A stretch of DNA of 64,000 nt from Burkholderiales bacterium (lineage in GTDB: Bacteria > Pseudomonadota > Gammaproteobacteria > Burkholderiales > Burkholderiaceae_C), in assembly GCA_028868825.1 (NCBI GenBank), contig JAGWTU010000009.1:79295-143294 (forward strand). Reading direction: 5' to 3'. The stretch's first letter is position 1, and each line of letters opens with the position of its first letter. The notes beneath the pieces were generated by a model. It was not told the DNA's origin and did not search any database. It was given only the letters and a program-made list of their open reading frames with translations. Both the position numbers and the translations under genes were made by a program. Positions 40,947 to 51,524 of this stretch are shown piece by piece.

Positions 40947-40976
40947 GATGATCATGTCGCTGATCATCAAATTATG
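40947..40976 (-). promoter_or_regulatory. -10 box with adjacent inverted repeat upstream of the chemoreceptor-like gene
   Basis: On the reverse strand CATAAT (40976-40971) is a -10-like hexamer. Two bases later a perfect inverted repeat begins (GATGATCA at 40947-40954, six bases, TGATCATC at 40961-40968), overlapping the expected transcription start. This is the usual arrangement of a repressor operator. The rest of the 40874-41102 gap shows nothing clear. Confidence 0.45.
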
Positions 40977-41102
40977 CGGTGTTGCGTGTCCCAATGTGTC
41001 TGCATTGTCACGGGCAGTCGTCGCGAAATGCAAGAAGTTGCCGCCCCGGCACGGCCGCGGCTTGGCCCGGCGGGAGGTGGCGCGCGACGCGCCGCCGGCG
41101 CG

Positions 41103-42089
41103 TCAGGCGTCGGTGTGGGTGGCGGCGAACCCGGCGTAGGCGGCGCGCAGACCGGCCTCCAGCCCGGTCCTGGCGCGCCAGCCGGTGGCGGCGAGCAGGC
41201 TCACGTCCATCAGCTTGCGCGGCGTGCCGTCGGGCTGGCTGCGGTCGTAGACGATCGCGCCTTCGAAGCCGACGACCCGCGCCACCAGCGCCGCCAGCTC
41301 GGCGATCGTGACGTCGGTGCCGACGCCGATGTTGACCAGCGGCGGCTCGAAGCGCCCGCTCATGCTCTCGTCGCTGCCCAGCAGCGCCTCGAAGCGCCCG
41401 TCGTCCAGCTGCATCAGGTGGACGCAGGCGTCGGCCATGTCGTCGCTGTAGAGGAACTCGCGCCGCGGCTCGCCGCTGCCCCAGACGGTGACGGCGGCGT
41501 CGCCGCGCCTGCGCGCCTCGTGGAACTTGCGCAGCAGCGCCGGGATGACGTGGCTGTGCGTCGGGTGGTAGTTGTCGCCGGGGCCGTAGAGGTTGGTCGG
41601 CATCGCCGCCAGGTAGCGCGTGCCGTACTGGCGGTTGTAGCTCCAGCACATCTCGATGCCGGCGATCTTGGCCAGTGCGTAGGGGCGGTTCGTCGGCTCG
41701 AGCGGGCCGGTGAGGAGGTCGCGCTCGCGCATCGGCTGCGGCGCCAGCTTGGGGTAGATGCAGCTGCTGCCCAGGAACAGCAGGCGCCGCACGCCGCTGC
41801 GCCAGGCGGCGTCGATGACGCTGGTCTGGATCGCCAGGTTGTCGTGGATGAACTCGGCCGGCCGGCTGTTGTTGGCGACGATGCCGCCGACCTTGGCCGC
41901 CGCCAGAAACACGTACTCGGGGCGCTCCTGGTCGAAGAAGGCCGCGGTGGCGCGGGCGTCGGCGAGGTCGAGCTCGTCATGCGTGCGCGTGATCAGCCCG
42001 CGGTACCCGGCGCCCTGCAGCCGGCGCACGAGGGCGCTGCCCACGAGTCCGCGGTGGCCGGCGATGTAGATGCGGGAATCGGCTTGCAT
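41103..42089 (-). CDS. fcl: GDP-L-fucose synthase
   Basis: An enzyme of about 328 residues that epimerises and reduces GDP-4-keto-6-deoxymannose to GDP-L-fucose. The NADP-binding site is IAGHRGLVGSALVRR, the catalytic YxxxK is in RPYALAKIAG, and the product-site segment YNRQYGT is present. It follows gmd in the same operon. A GTG at 42116 overlapping the gmd stop (GTGA) is an alternative, coupled start; the ATG at 42089 gives the family-typical N-terminus MQADSRIYIAGHRG. Confidence 0.95.
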   Translation of the reverse strand: MQADSRIYIAGHRGLVGSALVRRLQGAGYRGLITRTHDELDLADARATAAFFDQERPEYVFLAAAKVGGIVANNSRPAEFIHDNLAIQTSVIDAAWRSGVRRLLFLGSSCIYPKLAPQPMRERDLLTGPLEPTNRPYALAKIAGIEMCWSYNRQYGTRYLAAMPTNLYGPGDNYHPTHSHVIPALLRKFHEARRRGDAAVTVWGSGEPRREFLYSDDMADACVHLMQLDDGRFEALLGSDESMSGRFEPPLVNIGVGTDVTIAELAALVARVVGFEGAIVYDRSQPDGTPRKLMDVSLLAATGWRARTGLEAGLRAAYAGFAATHTDA

Positions 42090-42112
42090 GGGGCGGGCGG
42101 ACGCTCTGGCCG

Positions 42113-43240
42113 TCACTCGTGATGGTCGTAGGCCTGGAACCCCGCCAGCATGACGAGGCTGTCGCGCTTGGCGCTGGTGTAGTCGCTCTCGACCATCTCG
42201 CGCACCAGCTGCTCGAACGTCGTCGTCGGCTCCCAGCCCAGGCGCGCCTTGGCCTTCGACGGGTCACCGAGCAGGGTCTCGACCTCGGTCGGTCGGAAGT
42301 AGCGCGGGTCGACGCGGACGATGACGTCGCCCGGCTTGCACTTCGCGCGCAGCTCGCCGCCGGTCTTCGCGACCGCCTTCACGACGCCGATCTCCTCCAG
42401 CCCCTCGCCCTCGAAAGCCACCGTCACGCCGAGCTCGGCGGCGGCGCGCTGCACGAACTCGCGCACGCTGTGCTGGCGGCCGGTGGCGATGACGAAGTCC
42501 TCGGCCTGGTCCTGCTGCAGCATCAGCCACTGCATCTGGACATAGTCCCGGGCGTGGCCCCAGTCGCGCAGCGCGCCCAGGTTGCCCAGGTACAGCGCCT
42601 CCTGCAGCCCGAGCGCGATGCGCGCGACGGCGCGCGTGATCTTGCGCGTGACGAAGGTCTCGCCGCGGATCGGGCTCTCGTGGTTGAAGAGGATGCCGTT
42701 GCAGGCGTAGATGCCGTAGGCCTCGCGGTAGTTGACCGTGATCCAGTAGGCGTAGAGCTTGGCCACCGCATAGGGGCTGCGCGGGTAGAAGGGCGTCGTC
42801 TCCTTCTGCGGCACCTCCTGCACCAGGCCGTAGAGCTCGCTGGTGCTGGCCTGGTAGAAACGCGTCTTCTTCTCGAGGCCGAGGATGCGGATCGCCTCCA
42901 GCAGGCGCAGCGTGCCGACGGCGTCGGCGTCGGCCGTGTACTCGGGCTGCTCGAAGCTGACCGCGACATGGCTCATCGCGCCCAGGTTGTAGATCTCGTC
43001 GGGCTGCACCTGCTGGACGATGCGGATCAGGTTCGTGCTGTCGGTGAGGTCGCCGTAGTGCAGCTTGAAGCGCGGGTGGTCGACATGCGGATCCTCGTAG
43101 AGGTGGTCGACACGGTCGGTGTTGAACGACGACGAGCGGCGCTTGATGCCGTGCACCTCGTAGCCCTTGGCGAGCAGCAGTTCGGCGAGGTAGGCACCGT
43201 CCTGGCCCGTGACGCCGGTGATGAGTGCGGTCTTGGTCAT
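42113..43240 (-). CDS. gmd: GDP-mannose 4,6-dehydratase
   Basis: A 375-residue SDR enzyme that converts GDP-D-mannose to GDP-4-keto-6-deoxymannose. It has [15 protein letters not shown], the active-site [15 protein letters not shown] and the substrate loop [16 protein letters not shown]. Its substrate comes from ManC encoded at 49-50.5 kb. It is divergent from ugd across a 177-bp gap, which must carry both promoters; none could be assigned firmly. Confidence 0.97.
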   Translation of the reverse strand: MTKTALITGVTGQDGAYLAELLLAKGYEVHGIKRRSSSFNTDRVDHLYEDPHVDHPRFKLHYGDLTDSTNLIRIVQQVQPDEIYNLGAMSHVAVSFEQPEYTADADAVGTLRLLEAIRILGLEKKTRFYQASTSELYGLVQEVPQKETTPFYPRSPYAVAKLYAYWITVNYREAYGIYACNGILFNHESPIRGETFVTRKITRAVARIALGLQEALYLGNLGALRDWGHARDYVQMQWLMLQQDQAEDFVIATGRQHSVREFVQRAAAELGVTVAFEGEGLEEIGVVKAVAKTGGELRAKCKPGDVIVRVDPRYFRPTEVETLLGDPSKAKARLGWEPTTTFEQLVREMVESDYTSAKRDSLVMLAGFQAYDHHE

Positions 43241-43417
43241 GCGCGAACGTCGGATAGAAGCAAACGGTGAAGATAACACCGGGCGATGTCGTCGCCGCTT
43301 CGTGACGGTCTTGGCGCGGCGGCCGCCGGCTGTCGCAATTTCTCCATCTTGCGGTGCAAAAATGAGCGGTTACCCGCCGGATCGGCCGGCGCGGCCTCAG
43401 GAAGACGCAACACCCTC

Positions 43418-44752
43418 ATGAAAGTCACCGTCGTCGGCACCGGCTATGTCGGTCTGGTCACAGGCGCCTGCCTGTCCGAAATGGGCAATCACGTGGTCTG
43501 CCTGGACATCGACGAACACAAGATCCGCCTGCTCAACGAGGGCGGCATCCCGATCCACGAGCCCGGGCTGGAAGCGATCGTCCACCGCAACGCCGCCGCC
43601 GGTCGCCTGCAGTTCACGACCGATGTCGCGGCCGCCGTCGGCCATGGCACGGTGCAGTTCATCGGCGTGGGCACGCCGCCCGACGAGGACGGCTCGGCCG
43701 ACCTGCAGTACGTGCTCGCCGCGGCGACCAACATCGGCCGCCACATGACCGACTACAAGGTCATCGTCGACAAGAGCACGGTCCCGGTGGGCACGGCCGA
43801 CAAGGTGCGCGAGGCGGTGCGCGCGGCGCTGGTGGCGCGCGGCCTCGGCGAGATGGAATACGCCGTCGTCAGCAACCCGGAGTTCCTCAAGGAAGGCGCG
43901 GCGGTCGACGACTGCATGCGGCCCGACCGCATCGTCGTCGGCGCCGACGACGAGCGCGCGGTACTGCTGATGCGCTCGCTGTACCTGCCCTTCATGCGCA
44001 ACCACGACCGCCTGCAGCTGATGGACGTGCGCAGCGCCGAGTTCACGAAATATGCCGCCAACGCGATGCTGGCCACGCGCATCAGCTTCATGAACGAGCT
44101 CGCGCGGCTGGCCGAGAAGGTCGGCGCCGACATCGAGATGGTGCGCAAGGGCATGGGCAGCGACCCGCGCATCGGCACCCATTTCCTCTATCCCGGCACC
44201 GGCTACGGCGGCAGCTGCTTCCCCAAGGACGTGAAGGCGCTGATCCACACCGGGCACGAGAACGGCATGGACCTCGGCGTGCTGCAGGCGGTGGAGGCGG
44301 CCAACGAGCGCCAGAAGCATGTGCTGGTCGACAAGATCGTCGCGCAGTACGGCGAGAACCTCGCCGGGCGCACGTTCGCGATCTGGGGCCTGGCCTTCAA
44401 GCCCAACACCGACGACATGCGCGAGGCACCGAGCCGCGTCGTCATCGGCGAGCTGACGCGCCGCGGTGCCGCGGTGCGCGCCTACGACCCGGTGGCGATG
44501 GACGAGGCGCGCCGCGCCTTCGAGGGCACGCGCGGTCTGACGCTGGTGGCGAGCCAGGCCGAGGCGCTGGCCGGTGCCGACGCGCTCGTCGTCGTCACCG
44601 AGTGGAAGGAGTTCCGCAACCCCGACTTCGACGCCATCAAGGCCGCGCTCAAGCAGCCGCTGATCTTTGACGGCCGCAACATCTACGACCCGGCTCTGAT
44701 GAAGCTGCACGGCATCGATTACCGTGGCATCGGTCGCCTGGCGGCGCACTGA
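43418..44752 (+). CDS. ugd: UDP-glucose 6-dehydrogenase
   Basis: A 444-residue NAD-dependent enzyme that oxidises UDP-glucose to UDP-glucuronate. It has the N-terminal [17 protein letters not shown], the motif STVPVGT, the catalytic Cys in [13 protein letters not shown] and the C-terminal [16 protein letters not shown]. It supplies the acidic sugar of the EPS. The ATG at 43418 was chosen over an upstream start lacking conservation. Confidence 0.97.
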   Translation: MKVTVVGTGYVGLVTGACLSEMGNHVVCLDIDEHKIRLLNEGGIPIHEPGLEAIVHRNAAAGRLQFTTDVAAAVGHGTVQFIGVGTPPDEDGSADLQYVLAAATNIGRHMTDYKVIVDKSTVPVGTADKVREAVRAALVARGLGEMEYAVVSNPEFLKEGAAVDDCMRPDRIVVGADDERAVLLMRSLYLPFMRNHDRLQLMDVRSAEFTKYAANAMLATRISFMNELARLAEKVGADIEMVRKGMGSDPRIGTHFLYPGTGYGGSCFPKDVKALIHTGHENGMDLGVLQAVEAANERQKHVLVDKIVAQYGENLAGRTFAIWGLAFKPNTDDMREAPSRVVIGELTRRGAAVRAYDPVAMDEARRAFEGTRGLTLVASQAEALAGADALVVVTEWKEFRNPDFDAIKAALKQPLIFDGRNIYDPALMKLHGIDYRGIGRLAAH

Positions 44753-44789
44753 TTTCGCGGCGCTGCCGGCACCGAAGCCGTTTTGCGGC

Positions 44790-45168
<379 letters not shown>

Positions 45169-45191
45169 GGCTGGGGCTTCGGCCCAGAGAG

Positions 45192-45219
45192 AACCGCAGC
45201 GCAGGCTGCGGTTTTTTTT
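45192..45219 (+). terminator. Intrinsic terminator of cspA
   Basis: A 9-bp perfect stem (AACCGCAGC / GCTGCGGTT) with a GCAG loop is followed by an uninterrupted T-run to 45219. This is the strongest rho-independent terminator in the window. Confidence 0.93.
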
Positions 45220-45244
45220 CGTCTGCCGCCGGCCGCGAACCTCG

Positions 45245-45814
45245 TTACAGCGGCGGCAGCTCGGCCTGCGCGAGCAGCGGCGCCGCGGCGTCCTTGGCGG
45301 CGACGATCGGCGCACCCTGGAGGCTCGGCCAGGCGATGGCCAGCGCCGGGTCGCTCCAGAGGATGCTGCGCTCGCAGTCCTTGGCGTACACGTCGGTCGT
45401 CTTGTAGAGGAAATGGGTGTCGTCCTCGAGCGCGACGAAGCCATGCGCATAGCCCTCGGGGATCCAGAGCTGGCGCTTGTTGTCGGCGCTGATCTCGACG
45501 CCGACCCATAGACCGAAGGTGGCCGAGCCGCGGCGGATGTCGACCGCGACGTCCCAGGCCGAGCCGCGCACGACGCGCACGAGCTTGCCCTGCGCATGCG
45601 GCGGCAGCTGATAGTGCAGGCCGCGCAGCACGCCCGCCTTGCTCGAGCTGTGGTTGTCCTGGACGAAGCGGCGCGCCGGCGGCAGGCCGAGTTCGCGCAG
45701 CCCGGCATCGAAACGCGCCTCGTTGAAGCTCTCGTAGAACCAGCCGCGGTCGTCGCCGAAGACCTGGGGTTCGACGATGACGACGCCGGGGAGCGATGTG
45801 GGGACCAGTTTCAT
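45245..45814 (-). CDS. rfbC: dTDP-4-dehydrorhamnose 3,5-epimerase
   Basis: A 189-residue cupin enzyme for the third step of dTDP-L-rhamnose synthesis. It has FYESFNEARFDAGL, the active-site LRGLHYQLPP and WIPEGYAHGFVALED. It is the last gene of the reverse sugar-nucleotide operon and follows, with ATGA overlap, the 20-codon remnant described next. Confidence 0.96.
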   Translation of the reverse strand: MKLVPTSLPGVVIVEPQVFGDDRGWFYESFNEARFDAGLRELGLPPARRFVQDNHSSSKAGVLRGLHYQLPPHAQGKLVRVVRGSAWDVAVDIRRGSATFGLWVGVEISADNKRQLWIPEGYAHGFVALEDDTHFLYKTTDVYAKDCERSILWSDPALAIAWPSLQGAPIVAAKDAAAPLLAQAELPPL

Positions 45815-45873
45815 GGGTGTCCGAAATTGAGGATGGGCCCGAGAAACTGTCGGACGCGCAACGCCTTCGTCAT
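45811..45873 (-). pseudogene. Possible remnant of a HEPN (HepT-like) toxin start
   Basis: A 20-codon frame, MTKALRVRQFLGPILNFGHP, begins in the ATGA overlap with the antitoxin-like gene, exactly where HepT starts in MNT-HEPN operons. The first 15 residues resemble HepT N-termini (short basic start, Val, then a hydrophobic helix). It then ends in a TGA that overlaps the rfbC ATG. The similarity is short, so this is suggestive only. Confidence 0.35.
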
Positions 45874-46160
45874 ACCGGCATCGCCTCGGCCAGGACCGTA
45901 TTGCGGAACTTGTCAGGCAGTGCCATGGGCGTCAGTACATCGACCGATACGCCAAGCAGCCGTTGCAGTTCGACCTGGATGGCGGCCACGTCCATCAGCG
46001 TCGTTTCAGGCGTCGGGTCGACGAGGATGTCCAGATCGCTGATCTCCGTGTCCTCTCCCCGCAGTACGGAGCCGAACACCCGAGCGTTGCGGGCACGGTG
46101 GGACTCGACCACATGCCTGATCGCGGCGCGGTTCGAGGCCAGGGCTTCAGAGGGCTTCAT
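45870..46160 (-). CDS. MNT-type nucleotidyltransferase (antitoxin MntA-like)
   Basis: A 96-residue minimal nucleotidyltransferase with the motif GSVLRGEDTEISDLDILVD, matching GS-x(9-11)-DxD. Such proteins are antitoxins that AMPylate or bind HEPN toxins. The usual partner gene is missing apart from the short remnant that follows. It interrupts the rfbA-rfbC pair, so it is a small insertion in the rhamnose operon. Confidence 0.82.
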   Translation of the reverse strand: MKPSEALASNRAAIRHVVESHRARNARVFGSVLRGEDTEISDLDILVDPTPETTLMDVAAIQVELQRLLGVSVDVLTPMALPDKFRNTVLAEAMPV

Positions 46161-46205
46161 GCTTTCGCTCTCGCACCATCAAATCGGGAAACCCAAATCC
46201 GTCAA

Positions 46206-47087
46206 TCAGTATGCCTTCTCGCGCAGCACCTGCATCAGGTACTGGCCATACGCATTCTTCAGCATCGGCGCGGCCAGCGACTCGAGCCGCGCGGCATCGA
46301 TCCAGCCGGCGCGGTAGGCGATCTCCTCGGGGCAGGCGACCTTCAGCCCCTGGCGCTTCTCGAGCGTGGCGATGAATTGGCCGGCCTCGAGCAGGCTGTC
46401 GTGGGTGCCGGTGTCGAGCCAGGCATAACCGCGGCCCATGATTTCGACCTCGAGCTGGCCCTGGCGCAGGTACTGCGCGTTGACCTCGGTGATCTCGAGT
46501 TCGCCGCGCGCGCTGGGCTTGATCGCGGCGGCGATGTCGCAGACCTGCTCGTCGTAAAAGTAGAGGCCGGTGACGGCGTAATTGCTCTTCGGCGCCTTGG
46601 GTTTTTCCTCGATGCTGAGCGCGCGGCGTTTCGCGTCGAACTCGACGACGCCGTAGCGCTCGGGATCAGTGACGTGGTACGCGAAGACGCTGGCGCCGGC
46701 CTTGCGCGCATCGGCGCGCGCGAGCAACTGGGCGAAATCGTGGCCGTAATAGATGTTGTCGCCGAGCACGAGCGCGCTCGGCCCGCCGGCGACGAAGTCG
46801 CGGCCGAGGATGAAGGCCTGGGCGAGACCGTCGGGGCTGGGTTGCACGCAGTAGCTCAGGTTCATGCCCCAGCGGCTGCCGTCGCCGAGCAGCGCCTGGA
46901 AGCGCGGCGTGTCCTGCGGCGTGCTGATGACGAGCACGTCGCGCATGCCGGCCAGCATCAGCGTCGACAGCGGGTAATAGACCATCGGCTTGTCGTACAC
47001 CGGCAGCAGCTGCTTGCTCATCGCCAGCGTCGCCGGGTGCAGCCGGGTGCCGGAGCCGCCGGCGAGGATGATCCCTTTGCGATTCAT
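46206..47087 (-). CDS. rfbA: Glucose-1-phosphate thymidylyltransferase
   Basis: A 293-residue enzyme that makes dTDP-glucose. It has [40 protein letters not shown] and the C-terminal [13 protein letters not shown]. It opens the rhamnose pathway; RfbB, RfbC and RfbD complete it in this operon. It lies 13 bp after rfbD. Confidence 0.97.
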   Translation of the reverse strand: MNRKGIILAGGSGTRLHPATLAMSKQLLPVYDKPMVYYPLSTLMLAGMRDVLVISTPQDTPRFQALLGDGSRWGMNLSYCVQPSPDGLAQAFILGRDFVAGGPSALVLGDNIYYGHDFAQLLARADARKAGASVFAYHVTDPERYGVVEFDAKRRALSIEEKPKAPKSNYAVTGLYFYDEQVCDIAAAIKPSARGELEITEVNAQYLRQGQLEVEIMGRGYAWLDTGTHDSLLEAGQFIATLEKRQGLKVACPEEIAYRAGWIDAARLESLAAPMLKNAYGQYLMQVLREKAY

Positions 47088-47100
47088 GGCGTCGATTCCT

Positions 47101-48000
47101 TCAGCGGGCGTGTATCTCTGTCAGCATGCGGTCGACGCCGCTGCGCCAGTCGGGCAGCACGAGGTCGAAGGCGGCACGCAGCTTGCGCGTGTCCAGGCGC
47201 GAATTCAGCGGCCGCTGCGCCGGCGTCGGGTAGGCGCTGGTGGGGATCGGCCTGACGGCGTCGGTGGCGACACGGATCGGCACGCCCTGCGCGCGCGCCC
47301 ATTCGATGACATGCGTCGCGTAGCCATGCCAATGCGTCTCGCCGGCGGCGACGCAATGGTAGGTGCCGGCCAGCGCCGGCACGGCGAGCGTGCGGCGCAG
47401 CGCATGCGCGGTGACGTCGGCGAGCAGTTCGGCGCCGGTCGGCGCGCCATGCTGATCGGCGATGACGGCGAGCGCATCGCGCTCGGCGGCGAGCTTGAGC
47501 ATCGTGCGCGCGAAATTGCCGCCGCGCGCGGCGTAGACCCAGCTCGTGCGCAGGATCAGGTGCGGGCCGCCCGCGGCGCGGATCAGCTCCTCGCCCTCGA
47601 GCTTGGTGCGACCGTAGACGCTCAGCGGCGCCGTCGGCGCGGCCTCGTCGCGGGGCGCATCGCCGCTGCCGTCGAAGACGTAGTCGGTGCTGTAGTGCAC
47701 GAGCAGCGCGCCCAGTGCCGCCGCCTCGCGCGCGATCAGACCCGGTGCGGTGGCGTTGATGGCGCGCGCCAGTTCGGGCTCGCTCTCGGCCTTGTCGACG
47801 GCGGTGTGCGCGGCGGAATTGACGATGACGTCGGGACGCACGCTGCGGATCAGCGGCAGCAGTGATTCGGGGCGGCTGAAGTCGGCCTTCAAGTCCCCCG
47901 CGCTGTCGAAATCGCAGGCGACGACCTCGCCCAGCGGCGCCAGCGATCGCTGCAGTTCCCAGCCGACCTGGCCGTTCTTGCCGAGCAGCAGGATCTTCAT
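47101..48000 (-). CDS. rfbD: dTDP-4-dehydrorhamnose reductase
   Basis: A 299-residue NAD(P)H-dependent reductase for the last step of dTDP-L-rhamnose synthesis. It has [33 protein letters not shown] and the YxxxK in [11 protein letters not shown]. Its ATG overlaps the rfbB stop (ATGA), indicating coupled translation. Confidence 0.96.
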   Translation of the reverse strand: MKILLLGKNGQVGWELQRSLAPLGEVVACDFDSAGDLKADFSRPESLLPLIRSVRPDVIVNSAAHTAVDKAESEPELARAINATAPGLIAREAAALGALLVHYSTDYVFDGSGDAPRDEAAPTAPLSVYGRTKLEGEELIRAAGGPHLILRTSWVYAARGGNFARTMLKLAAERDALAVIADQHGAPTGAELLADVTAHALRRTLAVPALAGTYHCVAAGETHWHGYATHVIEWARAQGVPIRVATDAVRPIPTSAYPTPAQRPLNSRLDTRKLRAAFDLVLPDWRSGVDRMLTEIHAR

Positions 48001-49058
48001 CGCGCGTTGTAATTCGTCGCGACCCAGTCGCGGTAGCCGCCGCTCAGGACATCCGCGACCCAGTCGCCATGCTCCAGGTACCACTGCACCGTCTTGCGGA
48101 TGCCGCTGGCGAAGGTCTCGGCCGGACGCCAGCCGAGTTCCCGCTCGATCTTGCGCGCATCGATCGCGTAGCGCCGGTCGTGGCCCGGGCGGTCGGTGAC
48201 ATGGGTGATCAGCCGCACATACGGGCCCTGGTCGCTCGGACGCAGCTCGTCGAGCAGGGCGCAGACCTGGTGCACGATCTGCTTGTTGGTCTGCTCGTTC
48301 CAGCCGCCGATGTTGTACGTTTCGCCGACGCGGCCGCGCGCGAGCACGGCGCGGATGGCGCTGCAATGGTCGCCGACGTAGAGCCAGTCGCGCACCTGCT
48401 GGCCGTCGCCGTAGATCGGCAGCGCCTTCCCGGCCAGGGCGTTGACGATCATCAGCGGGATCAGCTTCTCGGGGAAATGGAAGGGCCCGTAGTTGTTGCT
48501 GCAGTTCGTCGTCAGCACCGGCAGCCCGTAGGTGTGGTGCCAGGCGCGCACGAGGTGGTCGCTGGCCGCCTTGCTCGCGCTGTACGGGCTGTTGGGCTCG
48601 TAGGGATGGGTCTCGGTGAAGGCCGGTGCGTCGGCGGCCAGGCTGCCGTAGACCTCGTCGGTCGAGACATGGTGGAAGCGGAAAGCCGCCTTCGCGTCGC
48701 CTTCCAGCGCCGACCAATGCGCGCGCGCCGCCTCGAGCAGCGTGAACGTGCCCTCGACGTTCGTCTTCATGAACGCGCCAGGGCCGTGGATGCTGCGGTC
48801 GACATGGCTCTCGGCCGCGAAATGCAAGATCGCGCGCGGCCGGTGCCCGGCCAGCAGGGAGTCGAGCAGCGCACGGTCGACGATGTCGCCGTGGACGAAG
48901 ACATGGCGCGCATCGCCGTCCAGCGCGGCCAGGTTGCGGCGGTTGCCGGCATAGGTCAGCGCGTCGAGGTTGACGACGGTCTCGTCGGACTGCGCGAGCC
49001 AGTCCAGCACGAAATTGCTGCCGATGAAGCCGGCGCCCCCGGTGACCAGTATGGTCAT
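47997..49058 (-). CDS. rfbB: dTDP-glucose 4,6-dehydratase
   Basis: A 353-residue SDR enzyme that makes dTDP-4-keto-6-deoxyglucose. It has [26 protein letters not shown], the active site STDEVYG and [15 protein letters not shown]. It is 25 bp after manC. Confidence 0.97.
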   Translation of the reverse strand: MTILVTGGAGFIGSNFVLDWLAQSDETVVNLDALTYAGNRRNLAALDGDARHVFVHGDIVDRALLDSLLAGHRPRAILHFAAESHVDRSIHGPGAFMKTNVEGTFTLLEAARAHWSALEGDAKAAFRFHHVSTDEVYGSLAADAPAFTETHPYEPNSPYSASKAASDHLVRAWHHTYGLPVLTTNCSNNYGPFHFPEKLIPLMIVNALAGKALPIYGDGQQVRDWLYVGDHCSAIRAVLARGRVGETYNIGGWNEQTNKQIVHQVCALLDELRPSDQGPYVRLITHVTDRPGHDRRYAIDARKIERELGWRPAETFASGIRKTVQWYLEHGDWVADVLSGGYRDWVATNYNAR

Positions 49059-49083
49059 GGTTGCTGCTCCTTGACGAGGATGG

Positions 49084-50508
49084 TCATGTTCTGCCGTAGG
49101 TGTCTTCGAAGCGGACGATGTCGTCCTCGCCGAGGTAGCTGCCCGACTGCACCTCGATGATCTCGAGCGGCACCTTGCCCGGATTGGCGAGCCGGTGCGT
49201 CTGCCCCAGCGGGATGTAGGTGCTCTGGTTCTCGCTCAGCAGGATGACCTTGTCGCCTATCGTCACCTCGGCGGTGCCGCTGACGACGATCCAATGCTCG
49301 GCGCGGTGGTGGTGCATCTGCAGGCTCAAGCTGGCGCCGGGCTTGACGAGGATGCGCTTGACCTGGTGCCGCGGGCCCTGGTCGATGCCGTCGTACCAGC
49401 CCCAGGGGCGATGGACCTTGCGGTGCAGCGCCTGCTCGCCGCGCTGTTCGCGGCCGAGCTGGTTGACGATGTTCTTGACGTCCTGGCTCTTCTCGCGGCT
49501 GGCCACGAGCACCGCGTCGGGCGTTTCGACGACGACGACATCCTCGAGCCCGACGACGCTGACGAGCCGGCTCGTCGCATGCACGAGCGTGTTGCGGCTG
49601 TCGCTGACGATGGCGTCGCCGACGCTGGCGTTGCCGGCGGCGTCCTTCTCGGCGACCTGCCAGACGGCTTCCCAGGCGCCGAGGTCGTTCCAGCCCGCGG
49701 CCAGCGGCTGCATGCGGATGTCGAGCTGCCCCGGGCAGCGCTCCATCACCGCGTAATCGACCGATTCGCTGGGCACGGCGGCGAATTCGGCCTTGCCCGG
49801 ACGCACGAATTTCGCATCGCTGCTGCGCGCGTCCCAGGCCTTGCGGCAGGCGGCGGCGATGTCGGGGCGGAAGCGCTCGAGTGCGGCCATCCAGACCGAG
49901 GCGCGCAGCACGAACATGCCGGCGTTCCAGTAATAGCTGCCGGCGGCGACATAGCGCTGCGCGGTCGCGAGGTCGGGCTTCTCGACGAACTCCGCCACGC
50001 GCTCGCCCTCGGCGCGGATATAGCCGTAGCCGGTTTCCGGCCGATCGGGGTGGACGCCGAGGATCGCGATCGCGCCCTCGGCCGCCATCGCGATCGCGCC
50101 GCGCAGCGCGGCCGTGTAGGCGGCGCCGTCGGTGACGGTCTGATCGGCGGCGGCGATGACGAGCACCGGGTCGGCGCCGCCCGCCAGTGCCTGCAGAGCC
50201 GCCAGCGTCACGGCCGGTGCCGTGTTGCGGCCCACCGGTTCGAGCAGCACGGCGGCGGGTTCGATCTTCAGCTCGCGCAGCTGGTCGAGGACGAGGAAGC
50301 GATGGTCCTCGTTGCCGACGACGAGCGGCGCCGCGACGGCGATGTGCGCGTCACCCAGGCCCTGCAGCCGCGCCGCGGCCTGCTGGAACAGGCTGCTGTC
50401 GCCCGAGAGCACGAGAAACTGCTTCGGGAATCCGGCGCGCGACAGCGGCCACAGCCGCGTGCCCGAGCCGCCGGCCATGATGACCGGCTGGACGGCGATC
50501 GAACTCAT
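49084..50508 (-). CDS. manC: Mannose-1-phosphate guanylyltransferase / mannose-6-phosphate isomerase
   Basis: A 474-residue bifunctional enzyme. The N-terminal GMP pyrophosphorylase has [20 protein letters not shown] and FVEKPD; the C-terminal type II isomerase cupin has HRPWGWYD and [15 protein letters not shown]. It makes GDP-mannose, both a sugar donor and the precursor for GDP-fucose. The start overlaps galE by ATGA. No phosphomannomutase gene lies in the window. Confidence 0.96.
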   Translation of the reverse strand: MSSIAVQPVIMAGGSGTRLWPLSRAGFPKQFLVLSGDSSLFQQAAARLQGLGDAHIAVAAPLVVGNEDHRFLVLDQLRELKIEPAAVLLEPVGRNTAPAVTLAALQALAGGADPVLVIAAADQTVTDGAAYTAALRGAIAMAAEGAIAILGVHPDRPETGYGYIRAEGERVAEFVEKPDLATAQRYVAAGSYYWNAGMFVLRASVWMAALERFRPDIAAACRKAWDARSSDAKFVRPGKAEFAAVPSESVDYAVMERCPGQLDIRMQPLAAGWNDLGAWEAVWQVAEKDAAGNASVGDAIVSDSRNTLVHATSRLVSVVGLEDVVVVETPDAVLVASREKSQDVKNIVNQLGREQRGEQALHRKVHRPWGWYDGIDQGPRHQVKRILVKPGASLSLQMHHHRAEHWIVVSGTAEVTIGDKVILLSENQSTYIPLGQTHRLANPGKVPLEIIEVQSGSYLGEDDIVRFEDTYGRT

Positions 50509-51524
50509 GCTTCGAAACCCTTGGGATTCAGCGCCTGCCAGCGCCAGCTGTCGGCGCACATGCGCGCCAGGTCATGTTGCGCCGACCAACCCAGCAGCTC
50601 GCGCGCCAGCGTCGGATCGGCGTAGCAGGAGGTGATGTCGCCGGGACGCCGCGCCTCGATGCGGTACGGGATCTCGCGGCCGCTTGCCGCGGCGTAGGCG
50701 GCGACGAGTTCGAGCACGCTGTAGCCGCGTCCGGTGCCGAGATTGACGGTGTACGAGCCCGGCTCGTCGAACAGCCGCCGCAGCGCCGCCGCATGGCCCT
50801 CCGCGAGGTCGACGACATGGATGTAGTCGCGCACGCCGGTGCCGTCGGGCGTGGGGTAGTCGTTGCCGAACACCGCCAGGCGCTCGCGCCGGCCGACGGC
50901 GACCTGCGCGACATAGGGCATCAGGTTGTTCGGCACGCCGCGCGGGTCCTCGCCGATGCGGCCGCTTTCGTGCGCGCCGACCGGGTTGAAGTAGCGCAGG
51001 CAGGCGGTCTGCCAGCCGGCGTCGGCGGCGCCGACATCGCGCAGGATCTGCTCGCCGATCAGCTTCGTCTGACCGTAGGGATTCGTCGCCGAGACCGCCG
51101 CGTCCTCGCGCAGCGGCAGCCGCTCGGGGTCGCCGTAGACGGTGGCGCTGCTGCTGAAGACGAAGCGGCCCACGCCGTGGCGCTGCATCGTGCGGCAGAC
51201 GTTGACGAGGCTGCCGAGGTTGTTGCCGTAGTAGGCGAGCGGCTTGGCCGTCGATTCGCCGACCGCCTTGTAGGCCGCGAAATGCACCGTCGCCGCGATG
51301 CGGTGGCGCTGGAAGATGGCTTCCATCGCCACCGCATCGCAGCAGTCGGCGCGCTCGAACACGGGCTCGCGGCCGCTGATCTCGCGCAGCCGCTCGAGCA
51401 CCCGCGGCGAGCTGTTGGAGAAGTCGTCGACGCCGACGACCTCGTAGCCCGCATCCTGCAGTGCCAGCCAGGTGTGGCTGGCGATATAGCCGGTGGCGCC
51501 GGTGAGCAGGACGGTGGGTTTCAT
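50505..51524 (-). CDS. galE: UDP-glucose 4-epimerase
   Basis: A 339-residue SDR enzyme that interconverts UDP-glucose and UDP-galactose. It has the catalytic YxxxK in NPYGQTKLIGEQ, SSSATVYGDPERLP and NPVGAHESGRIGEDP. The NAD motif reads GATGYIASH, with Ala where the third Gly is usual (GxxGxxG). It overlaps the upstream barrel gene by ATGA and manC by ATGA, so these three are tightly coupled. Confidence 0.95.
   Translation of the reverse strand: MKPTVLLTGATGYIASHTWLALQDAGYEVVGVDDFSNSSPRVLERLREISGREPVFERADCCDAVAMEAIFQRHRIAATVHFAAYKAVGESTAKPLAYYGNNLGSLVNVCRTMQRHGVGRFVFSSSATVYGDPERLPLREDAAVSATNPYGQTKLIGEQILRDVGAADAGWQTACLRYFNPVGAHESGRIGEDPRGVPNNLMPYVAQVAVGRRERLAVFGNDYPTPDGTGVRDYIHVVDLAEGHAAALRRLFDEPGSYTVNLGTGRGYSVLELVAAYAAASGREIPYRIEARRPGDITSCYADPTLARELLGWSAQHDLARMCADSWRWQALNPKGFEA

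Noticed and set aside
44768..44784. CGGC-loop-GCCG-TTTT as a terminator of ugd
   Set aside because: The stem is only four base pairs and overlaps the cspA promoter, so it is too weak to call.
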